Notes: a model not told the origin generated them from the sequence alone. A stretch of 62,757 bases of DNA from DASQQQ01 sp036390995 (GCA_036390995.1 DASWAT010000153.1:1-62757); one strand, 5' to 3'. Shown: positions 27,943 through 37,395, counted from the stretch's first letter. Translations and numbers: made by a program.

Positions 27943-28065
27943 TTACAGGCCCACGCCCGCCTTGTCGAGCCCGGCCACGAGCGGCTCCAACCGCGCCGCA
28001 AGTCGCCCAAGCTCATCGACGTGCCCGACGACGCTGTGGTGGCGGTGCAGGAGATAGCCAGCCAC
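27943..28065 (-). CDS. Possible 40-codon small ORF downstream of etfA, hemerythrin-like pattern
   Basis: In the 187-base gap between etfA and pabB-pabC, one minus-strand frame reads VAGYLLHRHHSVVGHVDEL and continues as an amphipathic helix to a TAA stop. Codon third positions are GC-rich like real genes. The HRHH-x4-H pattern resembles one helix of a hemerythrin-like HHE domain, but a single helix could not fold as that domain. It may be a small protein, a relic of a longer gene, or chance. GTG is the only in-frame start candidate I see and has no clear ribosome-binding site. Confidence 0.25.
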   Translation of the reverse strand: MAGYLLHRHHSVVGHVDELGRLAARLEPLVAGLDKAGVGL

Positions 28066-28118
28066 GTCGCCGATGGTTGGGCCCCGCGGGTCGTCATGCC
28101 CCGGACGACGAGGGGGCG

Positions 28119-29078
28119 TCAGCCCCTGCGGGACACGAGCTCCTCGATCAGCCTCGGCAGCACCGAGAGGGCGTCGCCCACCACGCCGAGGTCCGCGAGC
28201 TTGAAGATGGGGGCATCCGGGTCCTTGTTGATGGCGATGATCCGTTTCGCGCCCTTCATCCCCACGACGTGCTGGGTGGCGCCGCTGATCCCCACCGCGA
28301 CGTAGACCTCCGGCTTCACCGTCTTGCCGGTCTGTCCGACCTGGTGGCTGTACGGGATCCACCCGGCGTCGACGACCGCCCGGGTCGCGCCGATCGCGGC
28401 GTCGCCGATCGCCGAGGCCAGTTGCTCCAGCAACGCGAAGTTCGACGGATCCTGCAGCCCCCGCCCGCCGGAGACCACCACCTTGGCCTGCTCGAGCTTC
28501 GGACCGGCCGAAGGCTCCTCGTGCCGTTCCACCCGCCGGGCCCGCCGGCGCTCCTCGGGCACGCCGGCGTCCACCGGTACCACCTCGGCGGTCCCACCCG
28601 AGGGGGCGGCCTGGAAGGACTTCGGGCGGACCAGCACGAGCTTGGGATCGGGACCCCCCAAAGCCACGTCGACCACGGCGGTGCCGCCGAAGATCTGCGT
28701 CTGCGCCGCGCCGGGGCCGGTCACCTCGGTGGCGTTGCTCATGAGCGTGGAGCCGGTGCGGACCTGCAGTCGCCCGGCCACGTCGCGAGCGTCGTGGGTC
28801 GTAGAGAACAGGATGATCCCGGGCTGATGCTGCTCGACCAGCGCGGCGAGCACGTGGACGGCGGGCTCCGCCAGGATCTCCGAGAAGACCGGGTCGTCGC
28901 TCGCATACACGATCTGCGCGCCGTACTCACCGAGCACCGAGGCCGCCCGCGTCGCACCGGGGCCGAGCGCCACCGCCGCCACGTCCTCCGAGAGCTCCCG
29001 GGCCTTCGTCAGGAGCTCGAGCGCCGACGGCTGAGGTCCGTCGGGGCCGACCTCCGCATACACCCAGACACCGGCCAC
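28119..29078 (-). CDS. etfA: Electron transfer flavoprotein alpha subunit
   Basis: FAD-carrying subunit of ETF, which passes electrons from acyl-CoA and other dehydrogenases to the respiratory chain or to partner enzymes. 319 residues. The C-terminal FAD-binding domain is clear: VVSGGRGL, then RAVVDAGWIPYSHQVGQTGK, VAVGISGATQH and AINKDPDAPIF. GTG start with AGGTGA upstream, one base after the etfB stop. The N-terminal domain (GVWVYAEVGPDGPQPSALEL) is of normal length. Confidence 0.95.
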   Translation of the reverse strand: MAGVWVYAEVGPDGPQPSALELLTKARELSEDVAAVALGPGATRAASVLGEYGAQIVYASDDPVFSEILAEPAVHVLAALVEQHQPGIILFSTTHDARDVAGRLQVRTGSTLMSNATEVTGPGAAQTQIFGGTAVVDVALGGPDPKLVLVRPKSFQAAPSGGTAEVVPVDAGVPEERRRARRVERHEEPSAGPKLEQAKVVVSGGRGLQDPSNFALLEQLASAIGDAAIGATRAVVDAGWIPYSHQVGQTGKTVKPEVYVAVGISGATQHVVGMKGAKRIIAINKDPDAPIFKLADLGVVGDALSVLPRLIEELVSRRG

Positions 29079-29079
29079 G

Positions 29080-29847
29080 TCATATCACCTTCGCCTCGGC
29101 CAGGAAATCGGCGATGCGGACGGCCGCGTCGTCGCCCGCCTGGATCACCTCGCCGCCGGCCTTCGCCGGCGCGGGCTGCACGGCAGTGACCCGCTGGGTG
29201 ACGGTGGTCTGGTCCGCGGGCAGCCCGAGCTCCGACAGCGACAGGTGCTCCACGGGCTTCTGCTTCGCCTGCATGATGCCCTTCAACGTAGGGTAGCGAG
29301 GCTCGGCCGCGCCGGAGGTGACGGTGGCAACCGCCGGGAGCGGCGATGCCACGACGTCGTAGCCTTCCTCGGTTTGGCGTTCGATCCGCAACGCGCCGTC
29401 GGTCACCTCCAGGGTTCGGGCGAAGGTGGCAGCGGGCACGCCGAGCAGCTCCGCCACCGCCATCGGCAGCGTGCCTGTGTACCCGTCGGTCGACTCCACA
29501 CCGGCCAGGACCAGGTCGAATGGGGATCGCTGCACCGCAGCGGCGAGGACCCTCGCGGTGACGAGCACGTCGGCGCCGCGTAACGCCGCGTCGGTCACGA
29601 GGACTCCGCGGTGGGCGCCCATCGACAAGCCCCGGCGGATCGCCGTCATGGCGACCTCGGGGCCCATGGACACGAGCGTCACCTCGCCCCCGTGCCGCTC
29701 CGCGATGCGGAGCCCTGCTTCCACCGCGTACTCGTCGCCCGGGTCGAGGGCGCCGTCGGCCCCCTCGCGTCTCACCAGGAAGTCATCACCGAGCACCGGG
29801 GTGCCCTGCGGGTCGGGTACGTACTTCACGAGGACGACAACGTTCAT
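29080..29847 (-). CDS. etfB: Electron transfer flavoprotein beta subunit
   Basis: 255-residue partner of EtfA that binds AMP. Family features: NVVVLVKYVPDP at the N-terminus, DEYAVEAGLRIAERHGG, GVESTDGYTGTLP and the partner-docking region PRYPTLKGIMQAKQKP. The downstream ATG (MNVVV) is used because GGAGG lies just upstream; longer in-frame starts run into the divergent promoter. It is the first gene of the etfB-etfA pair and diverges from mnmA. Confidence 0.95.
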   Translation of the reverse strand: MNVVVLVKYVPDPQGTPVLGDDFLVRREGADGALDPGDEYAVEAGLRIAERHGGEVTLVSMGPEVAMTAIRRGLSMGAHRGVLVTDAALRGADVLVTARVLAAAVQRSPFDLVLAGVESTDGYTGTLPMAVAELLGVPAATFARTLEVTDGALRIERQTEEGYDVVASPLPAVATVTSGAAEPRYPTLKGIMQAKQKPVEHLSLSELGLPADQTTVTQRVTAVQPAPAKAGGEVIQAGDDAAVRIADFLAEAKVI

Positions 29848-29878
29848 GCTTCGATCCTCCGGTCGGGCGACACCGACG

Positions 29879-29884
29879 AGCATA
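29879..29884 (-). promoter_or_regulatory. Putative -10 box of etfB-etfA
   Basis: TATGCT on the minus strand, about 31 bases before the etfB ATG. Unlike many promoters in the window this one leaves room for a leader and a GGAGG ribosome-binding site. No clear -35 is seen. Confidence 0.45.
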
Positions 29885-29919
29885 CCCAGGCTCGCCGTCG
29901 TGATGGCGGCCGGGCGTCG

Positions 29920-29925
29920 TAGCAT
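29920..29925 (+). promoter_or_regulatory. Putative -10 box of mnmA
   Basis: TAGCAT, eight bases before the ATG of mnmA; no ribosome-binding site lies between, so a leaderless mRNA is predicted. Confidence 0.5.
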
Positions 29926-29933
29926 CCCAGCCG

Positions 29934-31013
29934 ATGGGCTCGAAGGGTTCCGTGCTGGTCGCGATGTCGGGCGGGGTCGACTCGTCCGTCTCGGCGTGCC
30001 TGCTCGCCGAGCAGGGATACGAGGTGCTCGGATCGCACATGAAGCTGGTCCACCTCGCCGAGGGCGTGGACCACGGATGCTGCGGCCCCGCCGCGAGGTC
30101 TGATGCCGAGGCCGTGGCTCGGATCGCGGGCTTCCCCTTCGAGATCGTCGACATGAGCGAGGTATTCGAGCAGACGGTGCTCGCGGATTTCTTCGCCGAG
30201 CATGGAGCCGCTCGGACCCCGAACCCGTGCGTCCGCTGCAACGAGCAGATCAAGTTCGGCGCGTTCCTGGCCCGGGCCCAGCAGCTGGGGTTCGACTTCG
30301 TCGCGACGGGCCACTACGTACGGACGAGGTGCGACGAGGACGGGTTCTGGCACCTGCTGCGCGCGGCCGATGCGAACAAGGACCAGTCGTACATGCTGCA
30401 CACGCTCGGCCAGCGCGAGCTCGAGCGGTCGCTGTTCCCGGTCGGCGCCATGCCGAAGGCCGAGACGCGCCGTCACGCCGAGCGCCTGGGGCTCCCGGTC
30501 GCGGCCAAACCGGACTCGCAGGAGGTCTGCTTCGTCCCCGAGGGCGGTCACGGGGGATTCCTCGAGGCGTTCGTTCCGCAGATGCTTCGCGAGGGCGACG
30601 TCGTGGACGCGGACGGCAACGTCCTCGGCCGGCACCGGGGCTTGGCCCGGTACACGATCGGGCAGCGCCGGCGCCTGGGTATGTCCACCGGCCGGCGCAC
30701 GTACGTGGTCGACGTCGATCCCGGGACCAACCGGGTGGTGGTGGGTCCGGGGGAGCTGCTCGCGCGTCGTGGCCTGGACGCCGACCGGGTCCGCTGGGTC
30801 GCGGGCAGGCCTCCCGCCTCGGGGCCCTTCGAGGCCGAGGTGCGGTACCGGTACCGGGGCGAGGACGTTCCGGCTGTGGTGGAGGCGGCCGGCGATCGGA
30901 TCCGGGTGCGGTTCCGAACCCCCCAACGCGCGATCGCCCCCGGCCAGAGCGTCGTTCTGTACCGGAGCCAGGAGTTGCTCGGCGGCGCCCGCATCCTCGC
31001 TGCGATCCGCTGA
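29934..31013 (+). CDS. mnmA: tRNA-specific 2-thiouridylase
   Basis: Cytoplasmic enzyme that thiolates U34 of tRNA-Lys, -Glu and -Gln using sulfur relayed from a cysteine desulfurase. 359 residues. The ATP-pyrophosphatase loop is SGGVDSS at residues 12-18. The catalytic cysteines are in NPCVRCNEQIKFG and SQEVCFVPEGG, and ATGHYVR and DQSYMLHTL are typical. ATG 29934 is favoured by the -10 box directly upstream. It diverges from etfB and is followed by a UPF0280 gene. Confidence 0.95.
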   Translation: MGSKGSVLVAMSGGVDSSVSACLLAEQGYEVLGSHMKLVHLAEGVDHGCCGPAARSDAEAVARIAGFPFEIVDMSEVFEQTVLADFFAEHGAARTPNPCVRCNEQIKFGAFLARAQQLGFDFVATGHYVRTRCDEDGFWHLLRAADANKDQSYMLHTLGQRELERSLFPVGAMPKAETRRHAERLGLPVAAKPDSQEVCFVPEGGHGGFLEAFVPQMLREGDVVDADGNVLGRHRGLARYTIGQRRRLGMSTGRRTYVVDVDPGTNRVVVGPGELLARRGLDADRVRWVAGRPPASGPFEAEVRYRYRGEDVPAVVEAAGDRIRVRFRTPQRAIAPGQSVVLYRSQELLGGARILAAIR

Positions 31014-31073
31014 GCGGGGGGCGTCCTCGGGCTCGGCTATCATCGCCGCGGGATCGGGGCGAAAGGTGCGGGC

Positions 31074-31748
31074 GTGAAGCTGCTGAAGAGGAAGCTGCGC
31101 AGCTTCGACATCCAGGTGCAGGAGATGACCCTGCACATCAGCGCCGGCGGCGACGTGAACGAGGAGTCCCGGGCCGCCGCGCTGTCCTTCTGGGAGCAGC
31201 TCCAAGCCTACGCGCTCCGGAACCCGGAGGTGCGGACCAGCAAGCGTCCGATCGGGGTCCCCGAGGACGCACCGGCCGTGGTTCGCGAGCTCGTGCGGGC
31301 GGCGCGGAGCGCGGGCGTCGGTCCGATGTTCTCGTTCCGCGGCGCGCTCACCGACCACGTCGGGCGGTTCCTCGCCCGATCGACGTCTGAGCTCACGGTC
31401 TCGTGCGGGGGCGACTACTTCATCGTCGCCCGCAAGCGCCGGAAGCTCACGGTGTTCCGCGCTCCCGACGGGCGGACCATCGCGGTGGTGGTGCGTCCCA
31501 GTCAGGGGGGTGTGGGGATCTCCACGGCGTTCGGCTCCGGACGGGCCCCGGTGGATGGGCTGGCGGTGCTGGCCTCCTCGTGCATGCTCGCCGACGCGGC
31601 AGCCGCGGGAGTACAGGCCCTGCTGTCGAAACCCGACGGATTCCGGACCGCCCTCGAGTACCTGAAGAAGGTCCCGGGGGTCGAGGGCGGCCTCCTCGTG
31701 CAAGGTGATCGGATCGGCGTCGCCGGGGGCGTGGAGATCGCCGCCTGA
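31074..31748 (+). CDS. UPF0280 (ApbE-superfamily-like) protein
   Basis: 224 residues. The central part VGPMFSFRGALTDHVGRFL and the following SCGGDYFIVARKRRKLTVF match the pattern of the UPF0280 group, related to the ApbE flavin transferase fold; the biochemical role is unknown. The N-terminus is short and basic. GTG start with AAAGGTG upstream; a possible -10 (TATCAT, about 31 bases upstream) suggests its own promoter. Its stop shares one base with the ligA start. Confidence 0.72.
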   Translation: MKLLKRKLRSFDIQVQEMTLHISAGGDVNEESRAAALSFWEQLQAYALRNPEVRTSKRPIGVPEDAPAVVRELVRAARSAGVGPMFSFRGALTDHVGRFLARSTSELTVSCGGDYFIVARKRRKLTVFRAPDGRTIAVVVRPSQGGVGISTAFGSGRAPVDGLAVLASSCMLADAAAAGVQALLSKPDGFRTALEYLKKVPGVEGGLLVQGDRIGVAGGVEIAA

Positions 31749-33766
31749 TGGCGCAGGAGCGGGAGCGCGCGCGGGCGAAGCTCCGCGTGGAGGAGCTGCG
31801 TGAGCAGCTGAACTACCACTCGTACCGGTATCACGTCCTCGACGACCCCGAGGTCAGCGACGCCGAGTACGACGAGCTCATGAACGAGCTCAAGACGCTC
31901 GAGGAGGCGTATCCGGAGTTCGTCACGTCCGACAGCCCTACGCAGCGGGTCGGCGCCACCCCCGCGGATCTGTTCGCACCTGTCGAGCACCGTGCACGCA
32001 TGCTCTCGCTCGACAACGCCTTCTCGCCCGAGGAGCTGCGCGCGTGGGCCCAGCGCGTGGAGAAGGGCGTTGGTTCAGGCGTGCGGTACTCGTGCGAGCT
32101 CAAGATCGACGGTGTGGCCGTGGCGCTCACGTACGAGCGCGGTCTGCTCGTGAAGGGCGCCACCCGCGGCGATGGACACATCGGCGAGGACATCACGGCG
32201 AACGTCCGCACGGTGCGCTCGGTCCCCCAGCGGCTGCAGACCGATGATCCGCCAGGGCTGATCGAGGTCCGCGGCGAGATCTACCTGCCGGTGAAGGCGT
32301 TCGAGCGGCTGAACGAGGAGCTCACGGGGTCGGGTCAGCGCCCGTTCGCGAACCCCCGCAACGCGGCCGCGGGGTCGCTCCGGCAGAAGGACCCGAAGGT
32401 CTCGGCGAGCCGGCCGCTCTCGCTGTGGGTCCACAGCTTCGGCTGGGCCGAGGGCGTTCGGTTCGACTCGCACTCGGGGTTCCTGCAGTGGTGCCGCGAT
32501 GCGACGCTGCCGGTCGCCCCGACCGGCGAGGTCGAGGGGGACCTCGACGGAGTCCTGCGCTACATCGCGCACTGGGAGGAGCATCGCCACAGCGTCGACT
32601 GGGAGATCGACGGCGCCGTCGTGAAGGTCGACCAGATCGTGTTCCAGGACGAGCTCGGAGCGACCTCGCACGCACCGCGGTGGGCGATCGCGTACAAGTT
32701 CCCGCCGGAGGAGCGCACGACTTCCCTCCGCAAGATCGACGTCCACACGGGCCGCACCGGTGTCGTCACGCCCTTCGCGTTCCTCGAGCCGGTCCACGTC
32801 AGCGGGGTCACCGTCACCACCGCCACGCTCCACAACGAGGACGAGGTCCGCCGCAAGGACGTGCGCGAGGGCGACGCGGTCATCGTCCGCCGCGCCGGCG
32901 ACGTCATCCCCGAGGTCGTCGGCCCCGTCCTGTCGAAGCGCAAGAAGGGCGCCCGACGATGGCGGTTCCCCACGACGTGCAACTCGTGCGGGACGCCCCT
33001 CGTCCGCAAGGAAGGCGAGGCGTACTGGCGCTGCCCGAACAAGCGTGGGTGCCCGTCGCAGAACGTGGAGTGGCTCTCGGCGTTCGCCGGGCGCGGCGCG
33101 ATGGACATCGAGAGCCTGGGTTACAAGACCGGGTGGATGCTGCTCGACCTGGGGTGGGTGAGCGACCCAGGGGACATCTACTCGCTCACGGAGGAGCAGC
33201 TCGCCCAGCTTCCGGGGTTCAAGGAGAAGCGGATCCGCAACCTCCTCGACGCGATCGAGCGGTCGAAGGACCGCCCGATCTGGCGGCTGCTGGTTGCGCT
33301 GAACATCCCGCACGTCGGCGGCACGACCGCGCAGACGCTCGCGAGGGCGTTCGGCTCGATCGACGCGCTCGCCGGGGCGACCGTCGGGGAGATCGACGAC
33401 GTCGAGGGCGTCGGCCCCGAGATCGCCGGGAGCGTGCACGAGTGGTTCGCGGACGAGCGCAACCGCGAGCTCCTCGAGAGGCTCCGCAGGGCGGGCGTGC
33501 GGATGGAGGACGAGCCCGTGGAGCCGGCCGGCGCACAGCCGCTCGCGGGGGTCACGATGGTTCTCACCGGTGGCCTGGAGGCACTCTCGCGCGAGGAAGC
33601 GACGCGGCTGGCCCAGGAGGCCGGTGCGAAGGTGGCGTCGGGCGTCTCGAAGAAGACCGACGTCGTGGTCGTGGGTGAGAACCCGGGCTCGAAGTACGAC
33701 CGGGCGATGCAGCTCGGCCTCGAGACGATCGATGAGGCCGAGTTCCTCAGGCGGCTCGGCCGCTGA
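31748..33766 (+). CDS. ligA: NAD-dependent DNA ligase
   Basis: Essential replicative ligase, 672 residues with the full domain set. The Ia domain has YHSYRYHVLDDPEVSDAEYD, the adenylation lysine is K119 in ELKIDGVAVALTYERG, and the OB-fold follows. The zinc finger has four cysteines (C-x2-C, then C and C around WRCPNKRGC). The helix-hairpin-helix region and a C-terminal BRCT domain (from about residue 590, GVTMVLTGGLEALSREEA) complete it. The ATG overlaps the preceding stop by one base, so it is coupled to the UPF0280 gene. Confidence 0.97.
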   Translation: MAQERERARAKLRVEELREQLNYHSYRYHVLDDPEVSDAEYDELMNELKTLEEAYPEFVTSDSPTQRVGATPADLFAPVEHRARMLSLDNAFSPEELRAWAQRVEKGVGSGVRYSCELKIDGVAVALTYERGLLVKGATRGDGHIGEDITANVRTVRSVPQRLQTDDPPGLIEVRGEIYLPVKAFERLNEELTGSGQRPFANPRNAAAGSLRQKDPKVSASRPLSLWVHSFGWAEGVRFDSHSGFLQWCRDATLPVAPTGEVEGDLDGVLRYIAHWEEHRHSVDWEIDGAVVKVDQIVFQDELGATSHAPRWAIAYKFPPEERTTSLRKIDVHTGRTGVVTPFAFLEPVHVSGVTVTTATLHNEDEVRRKDVREGDAVIVRRAGDVIPEVVGPVLSKRKKGARRWRFPTTCNSCGTPLVRKEGEAYWRCPNKRGCPSQNVEWLSAFAGRGAMDIESLGYKTGWMLLDLGWVSDPGDIYSLTEEQLAQLPGFKEKRIRNLLDAIERSKDRPIWRLLVALNIPHVGGTTAQTLARAFGSIDALAGATVGEIDDVEGVGPEIAGSVHEWFADERNRELLERLRRAGVRMEDEPVEPAGAQPLAGVTMVLTGGLEALSREEATRLAQEAGAKVASGVSKKTDVVVVGENPGSKYDRAMQLGLETIDEAEFLRRLGR

Positions 33767-33925
33767 CCTGCTCGGCCACGCTACCGGACGGCCGAACGCA
33801 TCTTCGGCACCGCCATCCGGCCTTCGTCTCGACGCCTTCGAAGCCGTACCGAGTTCGGCCTCAGCCCGGCGCCGTTCCGTGCCGATGAACCGGAGGAAGG
33901 GACTAGGTCGTCGGACGGAGGCGAG

Positions 33926-35893
33926 GTGTCAGCGGGGGACGAGCGGGCGCGCGCCGTGGTGGCTCTGCTGCGGCAGCTGTGGTTGGGCTTGTCCACGTAC
34001 CGGCTGTTCCCGGACGACCCGACCCGGCCGACGTTCGTCACGGCGGCCGAGCGCGTGGAGGCGACGGCGGCGACGGCGGTCGCTTCCGGGCCGGTCGAGG
34101 TGGGGGTCCGGGGCTCCCTGTTCCTCCTCGACGGCGAGCAGCTGCCCGAGGACGAGGCCTTGGCGAAGCTCGCGCTGGCGTGCTTCGAACGTCGCGTCGA
34201 GCTGCTGGCGGTACACGTCCCTCCGGTAACCGAGGACCTGGCCGCCCTGTACCGCGTCCTCACGACGCCGTCGGAGGAGCTGCGTGAGGCGGGCGGGGCC
34301 GCCGAGGCGCTGTACGCCGCAGGCGTCACGGCCGTGGCGCTCTCGGCCGTGGGTCCCGCGCCGGTGGCCGGCGCAGACCACGTGCCGGAGGAGCTCGAGG
34401 ACACCCCGGCTTCCCCTTCACACGTACCCGACGCCTCCGTCCTGGCGTCCGAGCTCATGATCGAAGACCTCCAGGGCTCCCCCGAGGACCAGGCGCACAG
34501 CCTGCTCGCACGACTCCGGAGCTTCACCAGCGGTCTCGCGCTGGAGCCGGGCCGGGGCATCGACTTCCAGGCCGCCGTCCACGACGTCATCACGCAGCTC
34601 CCGGACGGCATCCGCCGGGCGTTGGTCGAGGAGCTCGTCGACACGGTCAAGGACGACCCGGTCGCGGAGCGGCTCATCGGGACCATGAGCAACGCCGAGC
34701 TGACCCGCGCGCTCGTGGACCTGGGGCGGTCCGGTGATCGCGATCCGGTGGCGCTGGCCCACCAGCTGGCCGAGGCGGGGGTCCGTCACCTGGACCTGAT
34801 CGATCTCACGACGGCCCTCCAGCAAGGGCGTGAGGAAGCGGGCACGATCATGGCCGGGTTGGAGCAGCTCGGCCTGGACATCTCCGAGTCGGCGGTGGAG
34901 AGCGGAGGATCGGTCGGAGAGGTCCTCGCCGGGTACCTCACCGCCACGAAGGCCGACGACGTACGGACCCTCAGGGGAGGGGTTCCGCGCACCGATCGTC
35001 AGCGTCGCGAGGCCGCCCTGCTCGCTCTTCGCGACTACGTCATGGTCGAGACCGACCTCGAGCAGATCGGCGAGGCGCTCCATGTGTGGTCGGAGCGTGT
35101 CGAGCGCGCCGTCCGAGAGCGGGACGCCGAACTCGTCACCGCGATGGTCCCACCGATGCGGGAGGCCCTCGGAGCGTCCGCCGACGAGGAACGGGCATCG
35201 CTGTTCGAGTTCTCCGTGAAGCGCGCCCTCGGGCGGGACCTCGTGCTGGACATCGCGGCCTGGACCGAGGGGTTCGACGGGTCCGATCCCCGGCCGCTCC
35301 TGGCCCCCTTCGGAGAGGCAGGGGTGGAGGCGCTGCTGGACCTGCTCGCCGACGAGGAGGATCGCGATCGCCGCGCCCATCTGCTCGGCCTGCTCCGCCG
35401 GACGGTCCATGGGCACGTGGGGCCCGTGGTGGCCCGGCTCCGAGACCCTCGATGGTTCGTGGTCCGCAACGCGGCGAACCTTCTGGGAACGGCGGGCGGG
35501 CCCGAGGTGCTCGATCAGCTGGGTGCGACGACCCGACACGAGGTTCCCGAGGTGCGACGCGAAGCCGTGAAGGCGTTGATGGTCGCCGGGGGGTCGGCGG
35601 CCGTCCCCCATCTGCAGCGCGCGGCGCTCGACGGCCCGGACGACGTTCGCCAGACCGCCGTGGTCGCGTTGGGCTCGGTGCTGGCGCCGGAGGCCGCCAC
35701 GGCCCTGGCGACCATCGCGCGCTCCTCGAAGAGCCGCTCGCTCGCCCTCCGCACCCTGGACGAGCTGGCCGAGCACCCCGAAGGGCCGGCGTGTCTGCGC
35801 GAGGTCGCGACGGGGCGCTCGCCGCGGGCCTCGTGGAGGGTCCGTCGCTACGCCCGGAAGCTCGCGAGGGCGAAAGGGGTGCAGGCATCGTGA
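33926..35893 (+). CDS. HEAT-repeat protein with an N-terminal domain shared with the next gene
   Basis: 655 residues, no membrane segment. The C-terminal third (about 440-650) has HEAT-like helical repeats such as VVARLRDPRWFVVRNAANLLG and PEVRREAVKALMVAGG. The N-terminal 150 residues (LLRQLWLGLSTYRLFPDDPTRP, then VGVRGSLFLLDGEQL) align by eye with the N-terminus of the HD-GYP protein that follows. The middle part is mostly helical and unrecognised. GTG start with GGAGG upstream in a 159-base gap after ligA. The overlap with the next gene (GTGA) argues that both work together. Confidence 0.7.
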   Translation: MSAGDERARAVVALLRQLWLGLSTYRLFPDDPTRPTFVTAAERVEATAATAVASGPVEVGVRGSLFLLDGEQLPEDEALAKLALACFERRVELLAVHVPPVTEDLAALYRVLTTPSEELREAGGAAEALYAAGVTAVALSAVGPAPVAGADHVPEELEDTPASPSHVPDASVLASELMIEDLQGSPEDQAHSLLARLRSFTSGLALEPGRGIDFQAAVHDVITQLPDGIRRALVEELVDTVKDDPVAERLIGTMSNAELTRALVDLGRSGDRDPVALAHQLAEAGVRHLDLIDLTTALQQGREEAGTIMAGLEQLGLDISESAVESGGSVGEVLAGYLTATKADDVRTLRGGVPRTDRQRREAALLALRDYVMVETDLEQIGEALHVWSERVERAVRERDAELVTAMVPPMREALGASADEERASLFEFSVKRALGRDLVLDIAAWTEGFDGSDPRPLLAPFGEAGVEALLDLLADEEDRDRRAHLLGLLRRTVHGHVGPVVARLRDPRWFVVRNAANLLGTAGGPEVLDQLGATTRHEVPEVRREAVKALMVAGGSAAVPHLQRAALDGPDDVRQTAVVALGSVLAPEAATALATIARSSKSRSLALRTLDELAEHPEGPACLREVATGRSPRASWRVRRYARKLARAKGVQAS

Positions 35894-37395
35894 CCGCCAG
35901 GACCGCGACCGACGGCGAGATCGGCACCGCGCGCGAGCTCCTGAAGTCCCTGTCGTCCGCACGCCAGGTGTACTCGCTGTATCCGCCGGGCCATCCGCTG
36001 CGCCTGGAGGCCGCCCGGGAGCTGGCGCGTCTGGCCGAGGAGCTCCGGGGTGCGCGAGGCGAAACGCCCGCGTTGTTCCAGACCGACGGGAACCTCTACC
36101 TCGGGCCGACCCTGCTTGCGTGGGAGTCCCTGACGCTGCACCGCCTCGGCGAGTCGCTGTCCGCGACCGGCGTCGGATCGATCGAGTTCCTGCCGGGGGT
36201 CTCCGAGCAGGATGCCGATGCGATGGTGCGGTTGCTGATGGGTGACGTCGGCGCGCAGGACGAGCTCATGAGCATCTCCCTGAACCGGGCCGGGCCCGGG
36301 CTGCTGGAGGGACCCGAGGGCGGCTTCGCCGAGCTGCTCCATACGTACGCCGTGGGTCTCGAGCTGATCCGGCAGACCGCGGCCCGCCTGCTCGCCGGGC
36401 GCCCCGCCGACATGGACGCCACCGTCCGCCTCACAGAACACCTGGCCAGTCTCATCTCCGACGATCCGGCACAGGCACTGCTGCTCACGACGGTGAAGTC
36501 CTACGACGAGTACACGTACCACCACATGGTGAACGTGTGCATCCTCTCGCTCGCCATCGCCCAGGCGGTCGGGCTGCCGCACGAGCAGGCGATCGCGCTC
36601 GGGATCGGTGGGCTCCTGCACGACGTCGGCAAGGTGAAGGTCCCTCAGGAGGTGCTGCAGTACGAGGGCGCCCTGGACGAGGAGCAGTGGCGGCTGATCC
36701 AGCGTCACCCCATCGACGGGGCGGCGCTCGTGCTGGTGACCTCTCGAGATCCCCTCCATCCGGCCATGGCCGTCGTGCTCGAGCATCACGCGGCGTTCGA
36801 CGGCTCGGGGTATCCGGCCCTCTCTACCGGCCGGCCTCCCTCGACCGCCGCGCGGATCGTTTCGGTCGCCGACAGCTTCGACGCCCTCACGAGCAAGCGC
36901 TCGTACCGCAAGGCGGAGGAGCGGCGGCAGGCCCTCAGCCTGATCCAGGCGGGGGCCGGGCGCTCGTTCGACCCGCGCGTCGTGCGGACGTTCGTGCGTC
37001 TCATGGGGCTGTTCCCGGTGGGGTCGCTGGTCCAGCTGTCGAACGGCTACATCGCGGTGGTGGTCCGCAACCACGACGCGCTCCTCGCGCGTCCGACCGT
37101 GCGCTTGGTGCTGGACAAGCGAGGGAACCAGTGCGAGCCGGAGGAGATCGACCTCGCGCAGAAGAGCCGCAACGCCAGGTACCGGGCCTCGGTGATCCGT
37201 AGCATCGACCCCGCCGACGTGGGGGTCGACATGCTGACGTTGCTGGCGTCGGGCCAGCTCGACGTGGCGCCTCCCCCGGAGGTCGGCCCCGGGCTCGTGC
37301 ACGAGCCTGCGCCCGTCGAGGAGGCGCCCGCAGGCTACGTGGACGTGCACGCCGAGCTGGCCGCGGCCGAGGGTCTCGACCACCGACACGAGTGA
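35890..37395 (+). CDS. HD-GYP domain protein (probable cyclic di-nucleotide phosphodiesterase)
   Basis: 501 residues. The HD-GYP domain spans about residues 200-360. It has H211/H212 in YTYHHMVN, the HD pair H244-D245 in LLHDVGKVKVP, HP in RHPIDGA, HH at 299-300 and GYP at 307-309 in DGSGYPAL, then VADSFDALTSKRSYRKA. The usual HHE reads HHA here; that Glu is not a metal ligand. Such domains hydrolyse cyclic di-GMP. The N-terminal 140 residues resemble those of the HEAT protein upstream, and a proline-rich tail closes the protein. GTG start overlaps the preceding stop. Confidence 0.88.
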   Translation: MTARTATDGEIGTARELLKSLSSARQVYSLYPPGHPLRLEAARELARLAEELRGARGETPALFQTDGNLYLGPTLLAWESLTLHRLGESLSATGVGSIEFLPGVSEQDADAMVRLLMGDVGAQDELMSISLNRAGPGLLEGPEGGFAELLHTYAVGLELIRQTAARLLAGRPADMDATVRLTEHLASLISDDPAQALLLTTVKSYDEYTYHHMVNVCILSLAIAQAVGLPHEQAIALGIGGLLHDVGKVKVPQEVLQYEGALDEEQWRLIQRHPIDGAALVLVTSRDPLHPAMAVVLEHHAAFDGSGYPALSTGRPPSTAARIVSVADSFDALTSKRSYRKAEERRQALSLIQAGAGRSFDPRVVRTFVRLMGLFPVGSLVQLSNGYIAVVVRNHDALLARPTVRLVLDKRGNQCEPEEIDLAQKSRNARYRASVIRSIDPADVGVDMLTLLASGQLDVAPPPEVGPGLVHEPAPVEEAPAGYVDVHAELAAAEGLDHRHE

